NCBI GenBank assembly: GCA_029204225.1
Contig: CM055111.1
Location: forward strand, 20,345,003 to 20,409,002
Origin: Diphasiastrum complanatum
Lineage: Eukaryota > Streptophyta > Lycopodiopsida > Lycopodiales > Lycopodiaceae
DNA: 64,000 nt
Direction: 5' to 3'
The position numbers and the translations under genes are program-made. Positions 11,166 to 24,600 of the stretch are shown piece after piece (within the stretch, counting starts at the first letter, position 1; every line of letters begins with the position of its first letter). The notes under the pieces were generated by a model. The model saw only the letters and a program-made list of their open reading frames with translations, was not told the origin of the DNA and searched no databases.

Positions 11166-11908
11166 CAGAACAGAAGAGATGTCTGCCAGCACAGACAAGG
11201 AGCTACGAGAATGGAAAGAAAGAAGTGACAAAGTAGTTGTTGTCTTGTTCTCTTCCATTGAAGATTGACCTCGCATCACTCTCTAATGCAAGAGAGATGT
11301 GGGACGCATTAATAGCTAGGTTCCAAACTAAATCGCATGCGCAGATCATGCATTTAGAAGACCAACTAATCTATCTAAGATGGGATGGCAAAGACCTCAC
11401 GTCTTTTATCAGTAAAATGAAAGATCTGTTCTTGTCATTACACAATGCTGGAACATAACATGTGGTCTCAACATATAAGCAACTCACCTACCTGCTACGT
11501 GCTCTACCAAGATCTTTCCAGACAACCCAAACTTTGCTGGCTAATGATCCACAAATGACCCTTGAGAAGGTTGTGATCAAGATTAGAGAAGAAGTGGAGG
11601 CCCGTGAACACCTGGATGACAAGAACACCTGGATGACAAGAACACTCATCTACAACAATAAAGAGAAGCAAAAGAAGAAGCTCAAGCCTAAGAGGGAGTC
11701 AGACCAATGGCAACATGATCACAATCAGCAGACAGAGGGAGGCCAAAAGGCCAAGTGGAAAGGCAAAGACAAGCCAAAGCAACAAGGTGGTGACAAAAAG
11801 ACATGCGTGAGATGCAAACGTGAAGTCCTCACCATTGATACATGTTGGCTCAATCCCAAGATAGAATGCATCCACTGTCACAAGAAAGGTCATGCAGCCA
11901 TGGATTGA
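11166..11908 (+). pseudogene. Copia gag remnant with zinc knuckle
   Basis: Two open pieces (11237-11458 and 11462-11908) are separated by a stop. The first holds the gag helical region (NAREMWDALIARFQTKSHAQ, LEDQLIYLRW), the second LLRALPRSFQTTQTLLANDP and a Lys-rich linker. The C-terminus shows CIHCHKKGHAAMD, a CCHC zinc knuckle whose last Cys is lost to a TGA stop (normally ...GHxxxxC). An 18-bp tandem duplication ('aagaacacctggatgaca') lies near 11622-11642. Confidence 0.8.
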
Positions 11909-12069
11909 TATCAAACCCCAAGAAGCAAACAAGCTCAAAACAGACGGGAGAACAACAACAGTTCTTAATATGTGGAGGAACCAGAATTCTCCAAGATGGC
12001 TGAAGACAGAGCCAATAGCAAGAACCCAGCAGCTTACTTATGCACTGATGTATGCGTTACATCAACATC

Positions 12070-13030
12070 AAATACACAAGAAGTGATCCATCCTTGACTC
12101 AGGTGCTACGTCACACTTCGTGACAACCAAACACATGATCACTGATTAACAAGACACAGAGTCCTCAAGATACATAATCTTGGGAGATGGTTCCAGACAA
12201 CAAGTTAGTGAAACTGGAGCACTGCAGTTGAATACTAATGGAGACAAAAGGCTTGACGACGTTCTATATGTGCCTACTCTTCAAAAGGACCTGCTATTTG
12301 TTGCTAAGATAGTAGATGCAGAAATGTCCATTACCTTCTCAAGTGATTCATGCGAAGTGGTCACGAATCCAAGACCACTCATCTTGTTACACAAGGCAAG
12401 CGAAAGGGGAACCTATATCATTTGAAGATATGAATACCCTCGGAGCAAGCTCATCAGATCCATGAATCGATGGATGGTTTGTGGCATAGGAGACTTTGTC
12501 ATATGAATACAATTGCTCTATACAACGCTAGCCGAAATGGAGTATTCACTGGCGTCAGCATCAAAGATGCAGCAAGCTTGAAGTCGTGCAATGCATGCAA
12601 CAAAGGGAAGATGTCAAGAACGCCCTTCACCAAGGACTCTTTCAGAACGAAAGAACTCCTGGAACTAGTGCATTCTGACATCTGTGGGTCTCCTTGGGAG
12701 GATCAAAATACTACATCACCTATTGACGACTTCAGTAAGTTTGCAGCCGTGTACTTCATCTACAACAAGTCAGAGGCTTTAAATAAATTCACAGAGTTTG
12801 TGAATTGAGCTGAAAAATGGACTGACAAAAAAGTGAACCAGTTGAGGACCGACATAGGCAGAGAGTACGTCTCCAAGCATTTTGCAGAGTTCTGTACTAG
12901 CCGAGGCATTCTTCACTTGAAAACAACAACATACACGCCACAACACAATGGCGTTGCAAAGAGGTGGAACAGGACTCTCATGGAAGCTGCTAGATCCACG
13001 ATGGCCTACTCAAAGGCATCAAAATAGTTA
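12070..13030 (+). pseudogene. Copia protease and integrase remnant
   Basis: The protease signature ILDSGATSHFVTT is readable at about 12090-12125. After it come the GAG-pre-integrase (12470 on: GLWHRRLCHMNTIALYNAS, CNACNKGKMSRTPF with the HHCC Cys pair kept) and the integrase core (ELVHSDICGSP, LRTDIGREYVSKHFAEFC, YTPQHNGVAKRWNRTLMEAA), that is, all three catalytic acidic positions. It is broken by stops near 12125, 12424 and 12808. Confidence 0.85.
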
Positions 13031-13639
13031 TGGGTTGAGGCAGTAGCCACAACCAACTATCTGTAGAACTGGACATGTAAGTTTGGAGTTCCCCATGCTA
13101 CACCACATGAGGTATGGTGGGGTAACAAGCCAAGTCTGACACATGTGCGCATCTTTGGATGTGTTGCATACGCCCACATTTCATATCAAAAAAGGAAGAA
13201 GCTGGACAAGAAGGTGAAGCAAGGATTCCCAGTAGGATATGGTGTCCTCATCATACTACAAGATCTACATGACAACAGATAAAAACTGTCAGAGATGTCA
13301 TATTTGACGAATCAAGGACAATGGCTGACGAAGATCCAGTCGGCTATGAGATCCTTAGCAAGAGCTATTACGATCTGCCCACACAAATAGAGGGAGCAGA
13401 CCATGAACACCTGGATCAGGATGTTTACATACCACACCAGTCGGATGATGAACCAGATGATGAACGGATGATGGAACAACAATGACAATGCCTAGAGCAC
13501 ATAGTAGTTCTGCCAACAATCAGAAAGATCACAAAGACAAGGTTGTAGCACTACCAGTACAATCTCCACAAAGGTCTACCACAGAGGGAAGACCACCCGC
13601 AAGATATGGAGAGTACGGTTCCAACATCCACTACAGAAG

Positions 13640-14835
13640 AATTCTTTGGATTTGGTGGAAGGACTTCAAGCATATGGGGAAGCAGTCAGTTGTCCAAATA
13701 AGGACAAGTGGATACAGGCTATGAAAGAAGAGATAACTTCCATGCAGCAGAACCAGGTGTGGACACTTCAACCCATACCAGACAAAAGGAAGACTGTAAA
13801 TGCAAATGGGTTTACAAGTACAAGTATGGACCCGATGACAACGTAGCAAGATACAAGGCCAAAAGATTTCTTTCAGATTTATGGTATTGACTATATTGAG
13901 ACCTTCTCTCCAGTCATAAAGCACACATCCATATGATTGCTATTTGCATATGCAGCAGCATATAGTCTCAAGATCCACATAGTAGACGAGAAAAACGGTT
14001 TTTTACATGGCAAATTGAACGAAGAGGTCTACACGGACCAACCACAAGGATTCATTTGCAAATCCTTTGTCAGATACGTCTGCCGAATGCATAAGAGCAT
14101 ATACGGACTAAAGTAGTCTGTGCAACAGTGGTATAAGAAGAAGGATCACGCTCTCAAATCCTTGGATTTCCAACCATTGATGGCCGACTACAACGTCTAC
14201 TTAAAGGTCACAAATGCAGAGTGTCTATGTAGATGACACATTGATTCTGTCCAGAAGCGACAACCTAATTGCGCAGGTTAAGAGTGATATTTCAAGACAC
14301 TTTGAAATATCAGACCTAGGGAAAGCAAGATGCTACCTAGGATTGCAAATCGATAGAGATCTTGACGAAGAGAAGCTGTATCTTCACCCAGTCGAGGTAC
14401 ATCCAGAAAATCTTTGACAATTTTCAAATGTCGGCTGCAATGGGCTAGCACTCCAATGGTGTCAGGAACAGCTTTGACAAAGCAGGATTGTCCGTAGAAC
14501 GCAGAAGAGTAGCAGGCTATGCTGAACACGCCCTACAGGAGGTTGATCGGATCATTGATGTACTTGGCAGACAATACACGCCCTGACATTGCCTATGCAG
14601 TGTTCAGAATGAGCCAGTTCAACATCAATCCATATCCTAGAAGATCGCCAAAAGGATCCTACAATACCTTCAACAGACGAAAAATTATGGGTTGTGCTAC
14701 TCTCATGATGCAGGATTCTGATTGAAGTCCTACAATGATGCAAGCTGGGCATCACTAAAAGATGACTAGATGAGGGACACCACATAAGATAAGTACTCGG
14801 GAAATCCAGCACATGACCACATTAACACTTAGAGA
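13640..14835 (+). pseudogene. Copia RT and RNase H remnant
   Basis: RT residues appear in several frames: QNQVWTLQPIPDKRKTVN (with a frameshift inside the following CKWVYKYKYGPD), then IVDEKNGFLHGKLNEEVY (motif A region), SIYGLK followed by a stop, and VYVDDTLILSRSDNLIAQV (YVDD intact). RNase H begins near 14519 with TPYRRLIGSLMYLADNTRPD and fades by 14830 (YNDASWASLKDD). It is heavily mutated. Confidence 0.8.
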
Positions 14836-14995
14836 GACCATTTAATACTAGACGTGGAAGCCTCAATTTGGTACACAGGGCAGTGATAAACAAGTCAGGA
14901 GAGAGTCGCAAGAGTGGAAGAACTGGACGTGCAACCAACCAAGCCCTTGCACATGGACCAGCACAAGAAAGAAGACGAGCCAAACTCTCTTCCGA

Positions 14996-15198
14996 ATGTC
15001 CTTCTTCTACTTGCTCATCTTCTGCCATGCCAGTTGTTCTTTGAGAAGCTCATTTTTCACTTCCAACATCCCTATTTTCCCTTGTAACTGAGCCACTGTA
15101 GTTTCAAGTCCGTATATACGAAAGGTCTGTCTTTGTAGTTCTTCTTGTATTGCGTCAATGTGGTATAATGGTGCCATTAGAGGATGGCTCAAAAGCAT
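14996..15198 (-). other. Short coiled-coil open frame, unrecognised
   Basis: A minus-strand frame of about 60 codons ends IDAIQEELQRQTFRIYGLET followed by a heptad-like helix (TVAQLQGKIGMLEVKNELLK). It looks like a genuine coiled-coil peptide rather than random translation, but it has no recognised partner domain and no visible gene structure around it. It could be the tail of a retroelement gag-like frame or a pseudogene scrap. It lies 480 bp upstream of NSRP1 on the opposite strand. Confidence 0.25.
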
Positions 15199-15255
15199 AC
15201 GTGGAACTCAATGAGTATTCACTAGGAACAACTCTAGCTATTGGATGCACTCGCG

Positions 15256-15354
15256 TGGAAGAGGCAGGTGTAGAAACGGAAGAAAGCACAGGTGTGGAGG
15301 AAGCATGGAAGAGGCAGGCGTAGAAACGGAAGAACGCACAGGTGTGAAGGAACC
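15256..15354. repeat. Tandem duplication, about 49-bp unit
   Basis: Two copies of 'tggaagaggcagg.gtagaa' through 'gcacaggtgtg.aggaa' lie next to each other, about 49 bp apart with four or five differences, upstream of the NSRP1 gene. Confidence 0.8.
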
Positions 15355-15617
15355 AGACTCTGAGATTAAAGCAATATTGGGAATGGAAGGGTGACTGAAT
15401 CTTAGCTGGAAGTGCAAAGGACTTAGTGGAGTCCCATAGGAGCAAGGGCTGGTGGACCCCGTTCTTATTCCTGGCCATAGTTCCTTATTGATCTGGTAGG
15501 CAGCAGGTCGTAGCTTCTATGTGGGCGGCAGGGCGCACCATCGCGCTAGAACGGGATGATGGATCCGCTTGGGTTCAGGTCTGCTGCAGAAGCGATGGGA
15601 TCCAGCGCCTAGATCGC

Positions 15618-15621
<4 letters not shown>

Positions 15622-15679
<58 letters not shown>
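15622..15679 (+). promoter_or_regulatory. (GA)29 tract directly before NSRP1 start codon
   Basis: An uninterrupted GA run of 58 bp ends one base before the proposed NSRP1 ATG. In plants GA/CT repeats in 5' leaders are binding sites of BBR/BPC GAGA factors, so this may be regulatory. That role is inferred; the repeat itself is plain. Confidence 0.6.
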
Positions 15680-15682
<3 letters not shown>

Positions 15683-18600
15683 GAGTGGAAGCATCCGGGT
15701 GGTTCCAAGTACGGGCTGCAGCTGAGAAGCGGCCCAGTGGCCAAGAAGCCTCTCAAACCTTTGGCACACTTTGCTTTTAGCGACGATGCAGATGAGGATG
15801 ATGATGTGGAGGAGCAGATTGCCCGGCAAGCATCCAAGAAGAAGGCTCTTAGAGATGTGAGTATGCGTGTTGATCCACTAAATAATATCCATTGGACCTT
15901 TAATTACGTGTCTGGGCTGCATCAAGAAAATTCTGCGAGGGGTGAGTTCAATCAGTGATGTTGGGCTGTTTGCACGTTTGCGATCAGAAATATAAGAAAA
16001 AGCTTTTGTGTGGCTTCAAATGAAACTTATAGATGTGCAATTGGCTCATTCTCGTGGAACTCTTTCGAAGAAGTCTATAGTTCAACAAAAGATATTGTTG
16101 TTCACGGTTGAGAATATACTAACAGAACCTCAATCAGAAGCCCTCTGATTAGATTCCAAATTTAAATCATTTTTTCAAAAGAACCCATGAAAGAAAAACC
16201 TAATATTTCCCACATTTTCTCCTTCCAACTGTCAGAAAATTAAGGTTTTGTTTAATTGTTTTGTGGTGCAACCAACAGAATCAATCAATTTTTCAAAATA
16301 ATTTGAATCTAGATTCAGAAATTCTCAATTTGAATTGACTTTTGACTTTGGTTGAAAGGAAGATGCTCTAGAGGATGATCTTTGTTCTCAAATCAATGGT
16401 CTCGTTTGTGGGACATTGAGGACTTGTAAAGAAAATATGTCATGATTGGAGATGAAGTATTTGTGAACTGTGAGACCGCTCATTTACTCCAAGGATCATT
16501 ATTGTTCTATTCCTTTTCGTTAGTTTTGATGCATATGGTTTTAGGAAGTGCTCAAATTCGAATTGACCTAAATTGCTCATGAATTCACTTCTAGATGTTA
16601 GAAAACCGACTTGTTCATACAAGCAACCAAGATAAGATTCCCTATCGTGACTAAACAATAGCCAAACACATGGAAGAGAATAAAAGTGATGATAACAATT
16701 CCAAATATCTCCAATTGCAAATGTGGTAGGGCGCACTACATTATGTAGATTCTAGCATCCATGTCTTTTGCTAAATATGAACAAGCAACTACGAAAGAAT
16801 TTTCTAAATGATGTCTCTAACCAACACCTATCTATAGCAAAACTTGTGCTCTAAATCAAGCACTAGAAACTCTAACTTCAGTCAACATTAAGTATGCTAT
16901 ATATAGCCCCCTAGTAACAGCTCGTAGGCATGACCTTAATGACCCTAATTAAACCTAGATAATAACATTAGGGGTAACAAATAAACATCGATCCTAACAC
17001 TCCCCCTTAATGTTTACATTGACTAATAACAATTATGCATAACATAATTATGCAAGTATATCCTTGATAATGCTTATGTAATGATTTTCAACTCTGGTGT
17101 ATGATCCATGATCATTTGATCTTGATGTCTTCATTACTCGATGTAGACCTCCTTGATATGTTGATCCTTTTCATATGAACATGCTTCATATGACTTCCCA
17201 ATTTCTGGCTTTGTCTTCATGTCCCTTAGTGCATATGTGTGACCTCCATGAGTGCAACATATCACCCAATTCCTTGATTTCCTGTGGATCAAACAACTTG
17301 ACTTCCCTTGAATCAAATAGTGTAGACATGATAACCTTTGCCATAACTTTGAGAACGTTGTTGCTTGAAGATTGACTCCCTTGGCCTGCAATGATGGCTC
17401 TCCAACAAACTTTTGCATGCAATTGTCTACTCCCAAACAATGGCTTTCAGTTGGAACTTGGAAATCTGTTTTGTTGTATCATTCTCATCCTTGGAGCGAT
17501 GATCTTCATTGCTTGCAGATTATTAAGCTGAAGCAATAGTAGTGATCTCCACCTACTGAATCGGTCATTTTTAAGGGCTGCTTGCCAACAATCTGGGCTC
17601 TGGTTGCATAAGTATCTCTTTCAGTGAATCTTCAGCTTCTTGTTCAATCATTTTTTTAAAAGCAGTGGCAACAACATCTTGAGTTGTGAACTTGGTTACA
17701 TCCTTGTGATCATAGTGAGACTTCACGAGTGTTCATACAAGCAACCAAGATAAGATTCCTATTGTGATTAAACAATAGCCAAACACATGGCAGAGACCAA
17801 AAGTGATGAGATAAACTCCAACTATGTCCCATTGCAAATGTGGTAGGGTGCACTGCATTATGTGGATTTTAGCATTCATGTCTCTATGCTAATAATGAAA
17901 AAGAAAGCATCTTCAAAGCAATTTTGTAATGATGTCTCCAAATATGGTAAAAGTCCCAACACCTATCTATAGCAAATCTTGTGATCTAAATTAAGCTCTA
18001 GAATCTCTAACTTCAGTCAACATATAGTCAACCAAAATATGCTAAATATAGGCCCCGAGTAACAACTCGCAGTCATGGCCTTAATGACCCTAATTAAACC
18101 TAGATAATAACATTAGAGGTAACAAATAAACATCAATTTTGACACTAGATAGCATAAATAGGCTACCTTTTATTCATTCAACTACTTATGTTTTGGATTA
18201 CTTTTGAGTCTTTTGTAGGAGGCTCATTGCTTTTCCAAAATCCTTGTAGGGGATGAATTATTGATTGTATATGATGCTCAATCAGTAATCTTAATTAGAG
18301 AATGTTGTTTGCTTCATCTTTTATGGTGTATTATTCTTATATGATGTTCAAATTCTGATTTGAGTTTATAACATGGCATTGAGCACTTTTTAGGGCACTC
18401 AAAGTTGGATTATTTAGCGCCTTGGAAAGGCAATTTTTATTTTTTGGGGTAAGAAACCCCAACTTTCAATTTTTGGCCATATAATTTTTGCTTGTGGTTC
18501 GAATTCAATTCTATGACCTGTAGTGAACTCTTGCTATAACATAATGAAGGGGAGGTTTTTTTTATTGTCAACTATTACCTGTTAGAAATAATAAATGATA

Positions 18601-21600
18601 ATGTTAGTTTTCCATAGGTTACTTTGACCCAAAAGGTCAAGATTTGTGTAACCATGGGTTAGGTTAATTATTTAGACCATGTTAAGTCAGTTTTAGTTAA
18701 GTTGGACCCAATTTTGGTCTAGTAGTAACTCGTGGGTCCAAGTAAAGTCTAATTATGTTAAGGGACCCTATCTTGACTTTTTGGGGGTGCCCTATAATTA
18801 GTAGTGGGTTTGGAAGAGTCTAGGCCCTTGGAAGGCCTATTTATACGTACTCATTATTCATTTGTAATTCATTCCCTTTCAAGCATTGCTACTACTTTCT
18901 CTCTCCTTGAGGGCGCCTAACCCCTAACCCTCTCCCTCTTCTTCTTCTTCTTCTTCTTCTTGTATATGGAGATTGAATGTTAGAAGGATTTTGGCACTTT
19001 GATCTTCATGAGTACAATGGTTGACTTTATCTTTGTTCTCGAACTCAATAATTGTAGCTGCAATTCGGCATTGATGGTATCTTTAGATAGCTTGGGATGT
19101 ATTATGCTGTCTACTACATACAAATGGCACTCATGGTCTATCAGATCGACATGGAATCTCAGTATGTCTATTAAAGTTCTTTTTGCTTGAATTGGTTCTC
19201 TTCCTCCTTTATGTGGCTACTGCTTTAATATATACACTTTGGTGGCTTCTACAATATGTTCCCTAGGATTAACAGTTTCTTTTCTTTTAACCGACATTGA
19301 GGAAATTGCCTTTTTGAAGAGGAAGGAGGGTTAGAGGCCATTTGTGGGCAATTCAACGAGCCTTGGGTTTTTGACACAAAATTTTTCATATCAGTAGACC
19401 ATGTCATTTGATCTATTGGGCCTCTTCAAGAGTAGGATAATCAAAATCACTTAGCCCTATCGATAGTCCCTTGGTATTTGGATAAGCTTCTTCAGTCTTA
19501 CGGGCTCCTTGTCCTATTTTGCTGGACCTTAAGCTAGCGATGAACAGACATGATGTGGTCTCATTCGAGAGAAACTTACATGGATGATGAAACTCTCAGT
19601 CTTTAGCTTAGCTTAGCACCACACTCAGATTTAGCATTCCATTTATCTTATATTGCTATTGGTTTACATTTAGTTCAGCTGTATTTTGACAGTGTTTTTT
19701 ATTCTTTGTAAGTGTGGCGCTTTTTTTTTGGGTAAATCTATATATGTGCACTTTGCGATCACTTGAACTTTTCTTTTGCAATGTTGAGAGATTGAAGCTA
19801 TCTTTTGAAGCAATGAGTCCTAATGAAGGAGTATTGCTAGGAAGGAATGTATAGATATTGATGTGGTATGTTTTTTAAGATTCGAAATTTGGCTCCAGAT
19901 TTGTAGTTTGGCAAAATTTCAACACCCATCTTTTTTATTGTGGTTTTTTAGGTGTAGTTTTCTTTTACTCTTGAAATTTCACATGAGGAAGAAAAAGATC
20001 TATGCATGGCCTGTTGAGTTCTCAAAGTAAAGTAGACCTTAATGTTGTTTCACTTCACGGGGAAAGTATATGTTTTGTATATTATAGGTTTTTGCATAGA
20101 CCATTGACAAGATGGACATGGCTAGGTAGAGCAACAACACAAGCGAGCATTGGAAGAGGATCCAAATGTTTTCGATTATGATAGCGTTTATGATGATATG
20201 AAAGAGCAAAAAGCCCGTGACTTGCAAGAAGATCAAAAGAAACGTGAGGTAAGGACTCTTTAAACTAATTATGATAAGTGATAACTTAGCCACTTGAATC
20301 TTTGCTAATCTTCTTACTACATTTTTATGTGAATCATGCGTGGTAGTTTTGCCATTTATGTTGTGCTACTTTTAAAGCGATCTATTTTATGATTGGGTAT
20401 AGAAAATGATTTTGAAAATTTATTCAAGCTTATCATATAGGAGTTGATGACATAAGATGTTCTTGCTCTTTGTATAAAGTTAAAGGTTGGATGTCTTGGT
20501 TTTATCATATTTGGGTATTGCTCAGGATAATCAATATAGATCCAGTTTTATGTTAAGATGGTGCAAAGCCATTTAAAAAATCAGCACTTAAGAAGTATTT
20601 TTACCTCCTTGAAAACTTGAAAGATTTTCCAAAAACCCCTTGTAGATGGGGTGCCCATCCTAGTAGTATCTCCGTTAACAAATTTTTCTCCAACATGGAG
20701 TAGAAAGAAGTCATCAACATTTCCTCAAATTTCTTTGGTTTATTGTGATAGATCCTAACACCACAGTAGGGCAAACACTAACTGATCCACCCAACCTTGC
20801 CTACTCCCTGATATAGAGTAAGCCCCTCCTAGCCCAGTGTGAGGACTGGTAGCATGCTACTGCCAAGTGTCGGCCACGTGGCACTGACGTGGCCGACTGC
20901 ACGTCGGGACCCAACTGGGAGCCCTATCCTGCTGACAGGGTCCCTAGGCTATGTTAGGCCCGCGATGGCTATGGACCGTGCTGGGGCACACTACTCACAC
21001 TGTCTTGCCCTGTTGGTCATGTACACTGGACACGACCCTGACTGTGGTATCTGACCTATCTATGTTCTCTAGGGTTCGGCACTGGTTATGAGCTCGTAAC
21101 ACTCCCTCCCCCTTAAGAACCGTCTTGGTCCTCTAAGACAAAGTCTGGAAAAATCTTGCGAAGGACGCTGCCTCTTTCCCAAGTGGCATTCTCAACAGGC
21201 TGATCATTCCACTTAACCAGATATTCTCGGTATAGAGTATGACGAGTCTGCGTCTCTCTACTATCAAGAATCTCCTCTGGTTCATGTGGAGGTTGTTGAG
21301 GATCCAATGGGAGAACTAGAACACTGTCCCCTACCAGATTGTCTGATCTGGTTAAGGCTTTTCGTAACTGACTTACATGAAAGACTGGAAAAACCTTACT
21401 GCTGTGTGGGAGTTCTAGTTCATAGGTGACCTCGCCTAGTCTCCTACTGATGGTAAAGGGACCACAATACCTTGGAGACAACTTAGCACACACTCCTGAT
21501 TTGAGGGTTTTAGAGTCAACTGGGACTCTCAAGTAGACTTTCTCACCAGTGGAGAACTGCACATCCCGTCTGTGTGGATCTGCATAATGCCTGGCTTGAT

Positions 21601-24600
21601 CCTGGGACTGTCTAATGCTACGCTTAGCATGTTCTATCATCTGGTTTAGGTCCTCTAAAAAGTTTCTGGCTGCTTCAACTTTTTCTTGTTTAAACCCTAC
21701 AGCTGTGGGTGAGCGTGGCTGAAAACCGTACATCAGCATAAATGGGCTGTATCCCGTAGCTGAATGTTTGGTACTGTTGTAAGCAAACTCTAATATCGAG
21801 AGATACTCCTCCCAATAAGTCTGCTTCTTGCTGACGTATGCACGAAGCATATCCTCCAGCACTTGATTTACCCTTTCTATTTGACCGTCTGTCTGTGGAT
21901 GGTCAGTGGTACTCATATTAAGTTTAGTATGGAGATATGGAATACTGCCCTCCAAAAATTTCCAGTAAACTTACTGTCCCAGTCGCTGACTATGCCGGAA
22001 GGTAGACCGTACAATTTAAATAGCCCGTCTACAAACAACCTTGCTAACTCTGGAGCTCTAACGGTTGTTTTGGTCGGAATGAAATGAGCCATTTTGGTCA
22101 GACGGTCCACTGTGACCCATATAGCGTCATTACCCTTTTGGGTTTTAGGCAGGCCTACTGTAAAATCCATGGAGATACTCTCCCATTTACCAGCTGGTAT
22201 TTCTAAGGAATGCAACAACCCTCCTGCCTTTAAACGCTCTGCTTTATTTACTTGACATTTCTGGCAACTGGTTACATACTGGTGGACGTCCTTTTTCATA
22301 CTGGGCCAGAAAAATTGCCTACGAAGAAGCTCATAGGTCTTCTGTATGCCTAGGGTGTCCCGCGCTAGGATTCTCATGACATTCATATAGGACCTGCTGC
22401 CTATAATCCTCTGAATTGGGGACAAATACTCTATCTCTATAGAGCAAGTACTCATCCTGAATGGAATACTGTTTCCATTTGAATCCTTGAGTCAACTGAC
22501 CCTCAACCACTGGGGTTTGCTTGGGTAATATAGGCTCAGAATCCTCAACGTCATCTGACGACGTATACTCGGACTCATCATCATCCTCAACGGAGCTGCC
22601 GTGTTCTTGGATGAACTGGTACCAGCCCCGGGAACTGGTTCTGGAGTCTGTAACTGTCTGTTCTGGACTGAGTTCCAGATAATAGAGAAGAATGCATCAT
22701 GCTGGCATTTCCCTCTCAAGGACTCGAGTAACTCATTACGAATCTGAGTAAAACTCAGCTCGTTTATCATAGGCATCCTGCTAAGGGCATCTGCTACTGT
22801 ATTGAATTTTCCACGCCTATATCTGATAGACATGTCAAACTCTTGCATCAACTCTGCCGAACGAGGTTTCCGACCTCTAAGCTCAGGTTGATTGCAAAGG
22901 TATCTGAGACTCTCATGGTCTGTCAGGACCTCAAAGTTGGCACCATACAAATAATGCCTCCAAGTCTTAAGGGCATGGACTATAGAAAAGAGTTTCTTTT
23001 CATAGGCACTGTACCTAGTCTGAGCTGGCTCGAGTTTCTTACTCTCGAACGCAACTGGTCGTCCACCCTGAGTTAGCATAGCACCTACTGCAAAGTCGCT
23101 AGCATTTGTTTCGACCACAAATGGCTGATTGGGGTCGACGACTTTTAAAACTGGTGCTGTAGCTAAGGCTGTTTTGAGAGCATCAAAGCTCTCCTGCTGT
23201 GTGGATTCCCAAATGAACTCCTTTCCCTTCCCCTTAAGAAGATTTGTCATAGGAACTGCTATCTGAGCATATTCCTTGACAAATCGTCTATAATATCCCA
23301 CCAGACCAAGAAAGATCTGAAGTTCCAAAATATTCTGAGGTCTCAGCCAACTGAGTATGGCTTTAACCTTATTTGGGTCCATCTTAATCCCATCTGAAGA
23401 GATAATGTGACCCAAATATGCTACTTTTTCAACGAAGAATTCACACTTGGATTGTTTAGCATAGAGCTTATGCTTTCTGAGCAGTCGAAACACCTTTCTG
23501 AGGTGTTTTAGATGCTCCTTCTTCGTTTTACTATAAACGAGGATGTCATCTAAAAATACGACTAAAAACTTACCCAAGTATGGTCTAAGGACACTGTTCA
23601 TCAAGGTCATAAAGGTAGCTGGAGCATTTGTGAGCCCAAATGGCATCACCTTAAACTCATAATGACCGTGACGAGTCCTAAAAGCTGTTTTCGAGACATC
23701 TTCCGATTTTATACGGACTTGATGATATCCCGATCTGAGGTCTATTTTGCTGAAAAACTTAGCCCCGTCGAGTTGGTCAAACAACTCGTCTACCCGAGGC
23801 ATAGGGTATTTATTCTTAATTGTGACTTTATTGAGGGCTCTGTAATCTACGCAAAGACGCATAGACCCCTCTTTCTTTTTCACCAATAGGACTGGTGAGG
23901 CCCATGGTGAACTACTGGTCTGAATTTGGCCTTTCTCAAGATAGTCTGTTAACTGCCTAGTTATTTCTTTATCCTCTGTTCGGCTGACCCGATACGGAGG
24001 TTTAGAATCAGGTGCTGTACCTGGTACTAGGTTTATTACATGATCTACCTCTCTGCTAGGTGGTAAACCATGTGGTAAATCTTCAGGAAGAACATCTTTA
24101 AATTTAGACAACAAAGTTTCTAATTTTCTGCTGAATAGAACTGGAAATAGAACCTTTAGGAATAAACTGAAAGTCACATAAGAATACCTGATGGTCTTCG
24201 TCTCCGATTAGCTGACAGAGCAAAATCTGGTTTTTGGACAAGTTTTCGAGCCCCAACGTCAGAGATTTGGAGCAAGAGGATTCCTACCAGATCAGCGAGC
24301 AGGAGACTTCTGAAATTTCAGAATTCAGAAGGGTTTTTGGACTTCAGATTTGCCATTTTGTGGACAAATTGAGATGCTGTCAGAACAGCGAGGGGGGATA
24401 GCAAAAGTTTCAGATCTTGTTGCACATTTTCCAACCTCAAATCAGATTGAGGAAGAAGCTGAGAAGGGCTTTTCTTGATTCTCTCTGTGGAAGTACAGTT
24501 CTCAGAAAGAGCTAAGTTTCCTTTCCCTTGTAAAGTTGTAAATTAGTCTTTTAGACTTTTTTTCCTTCAGAAGTTAAGGTAGCTCTCTTTCAGTTCCGAA

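Larger units (their letters stand above)
11166..14835 (+). mobile_element. Decayed Ty1/Copia element 2
   Basis: A second Copia element, of a different family from element 1, lies in the same orientation with its domains in Copia order: gag (11166-11908), protease (about 12085-12130), GAG-pre-integrase and integrase (12180-13030, continuing decayed to about 13300), RT (about 13640-14440) and RNase H (14519-14830). Several stops and frameshifts break it. No LTR pair is recognised at its ends. The minus-strand RT fragment at 34975-35620 belongs to the same family. Confidence 0.85.

Noticed and set aside
17134-17440. Minus-strand open frames inside the short LTR element of intron 1
   Set aside because: There are no gag or pol motifs, and the two frames overlap; treated as noncoding internal sequence.
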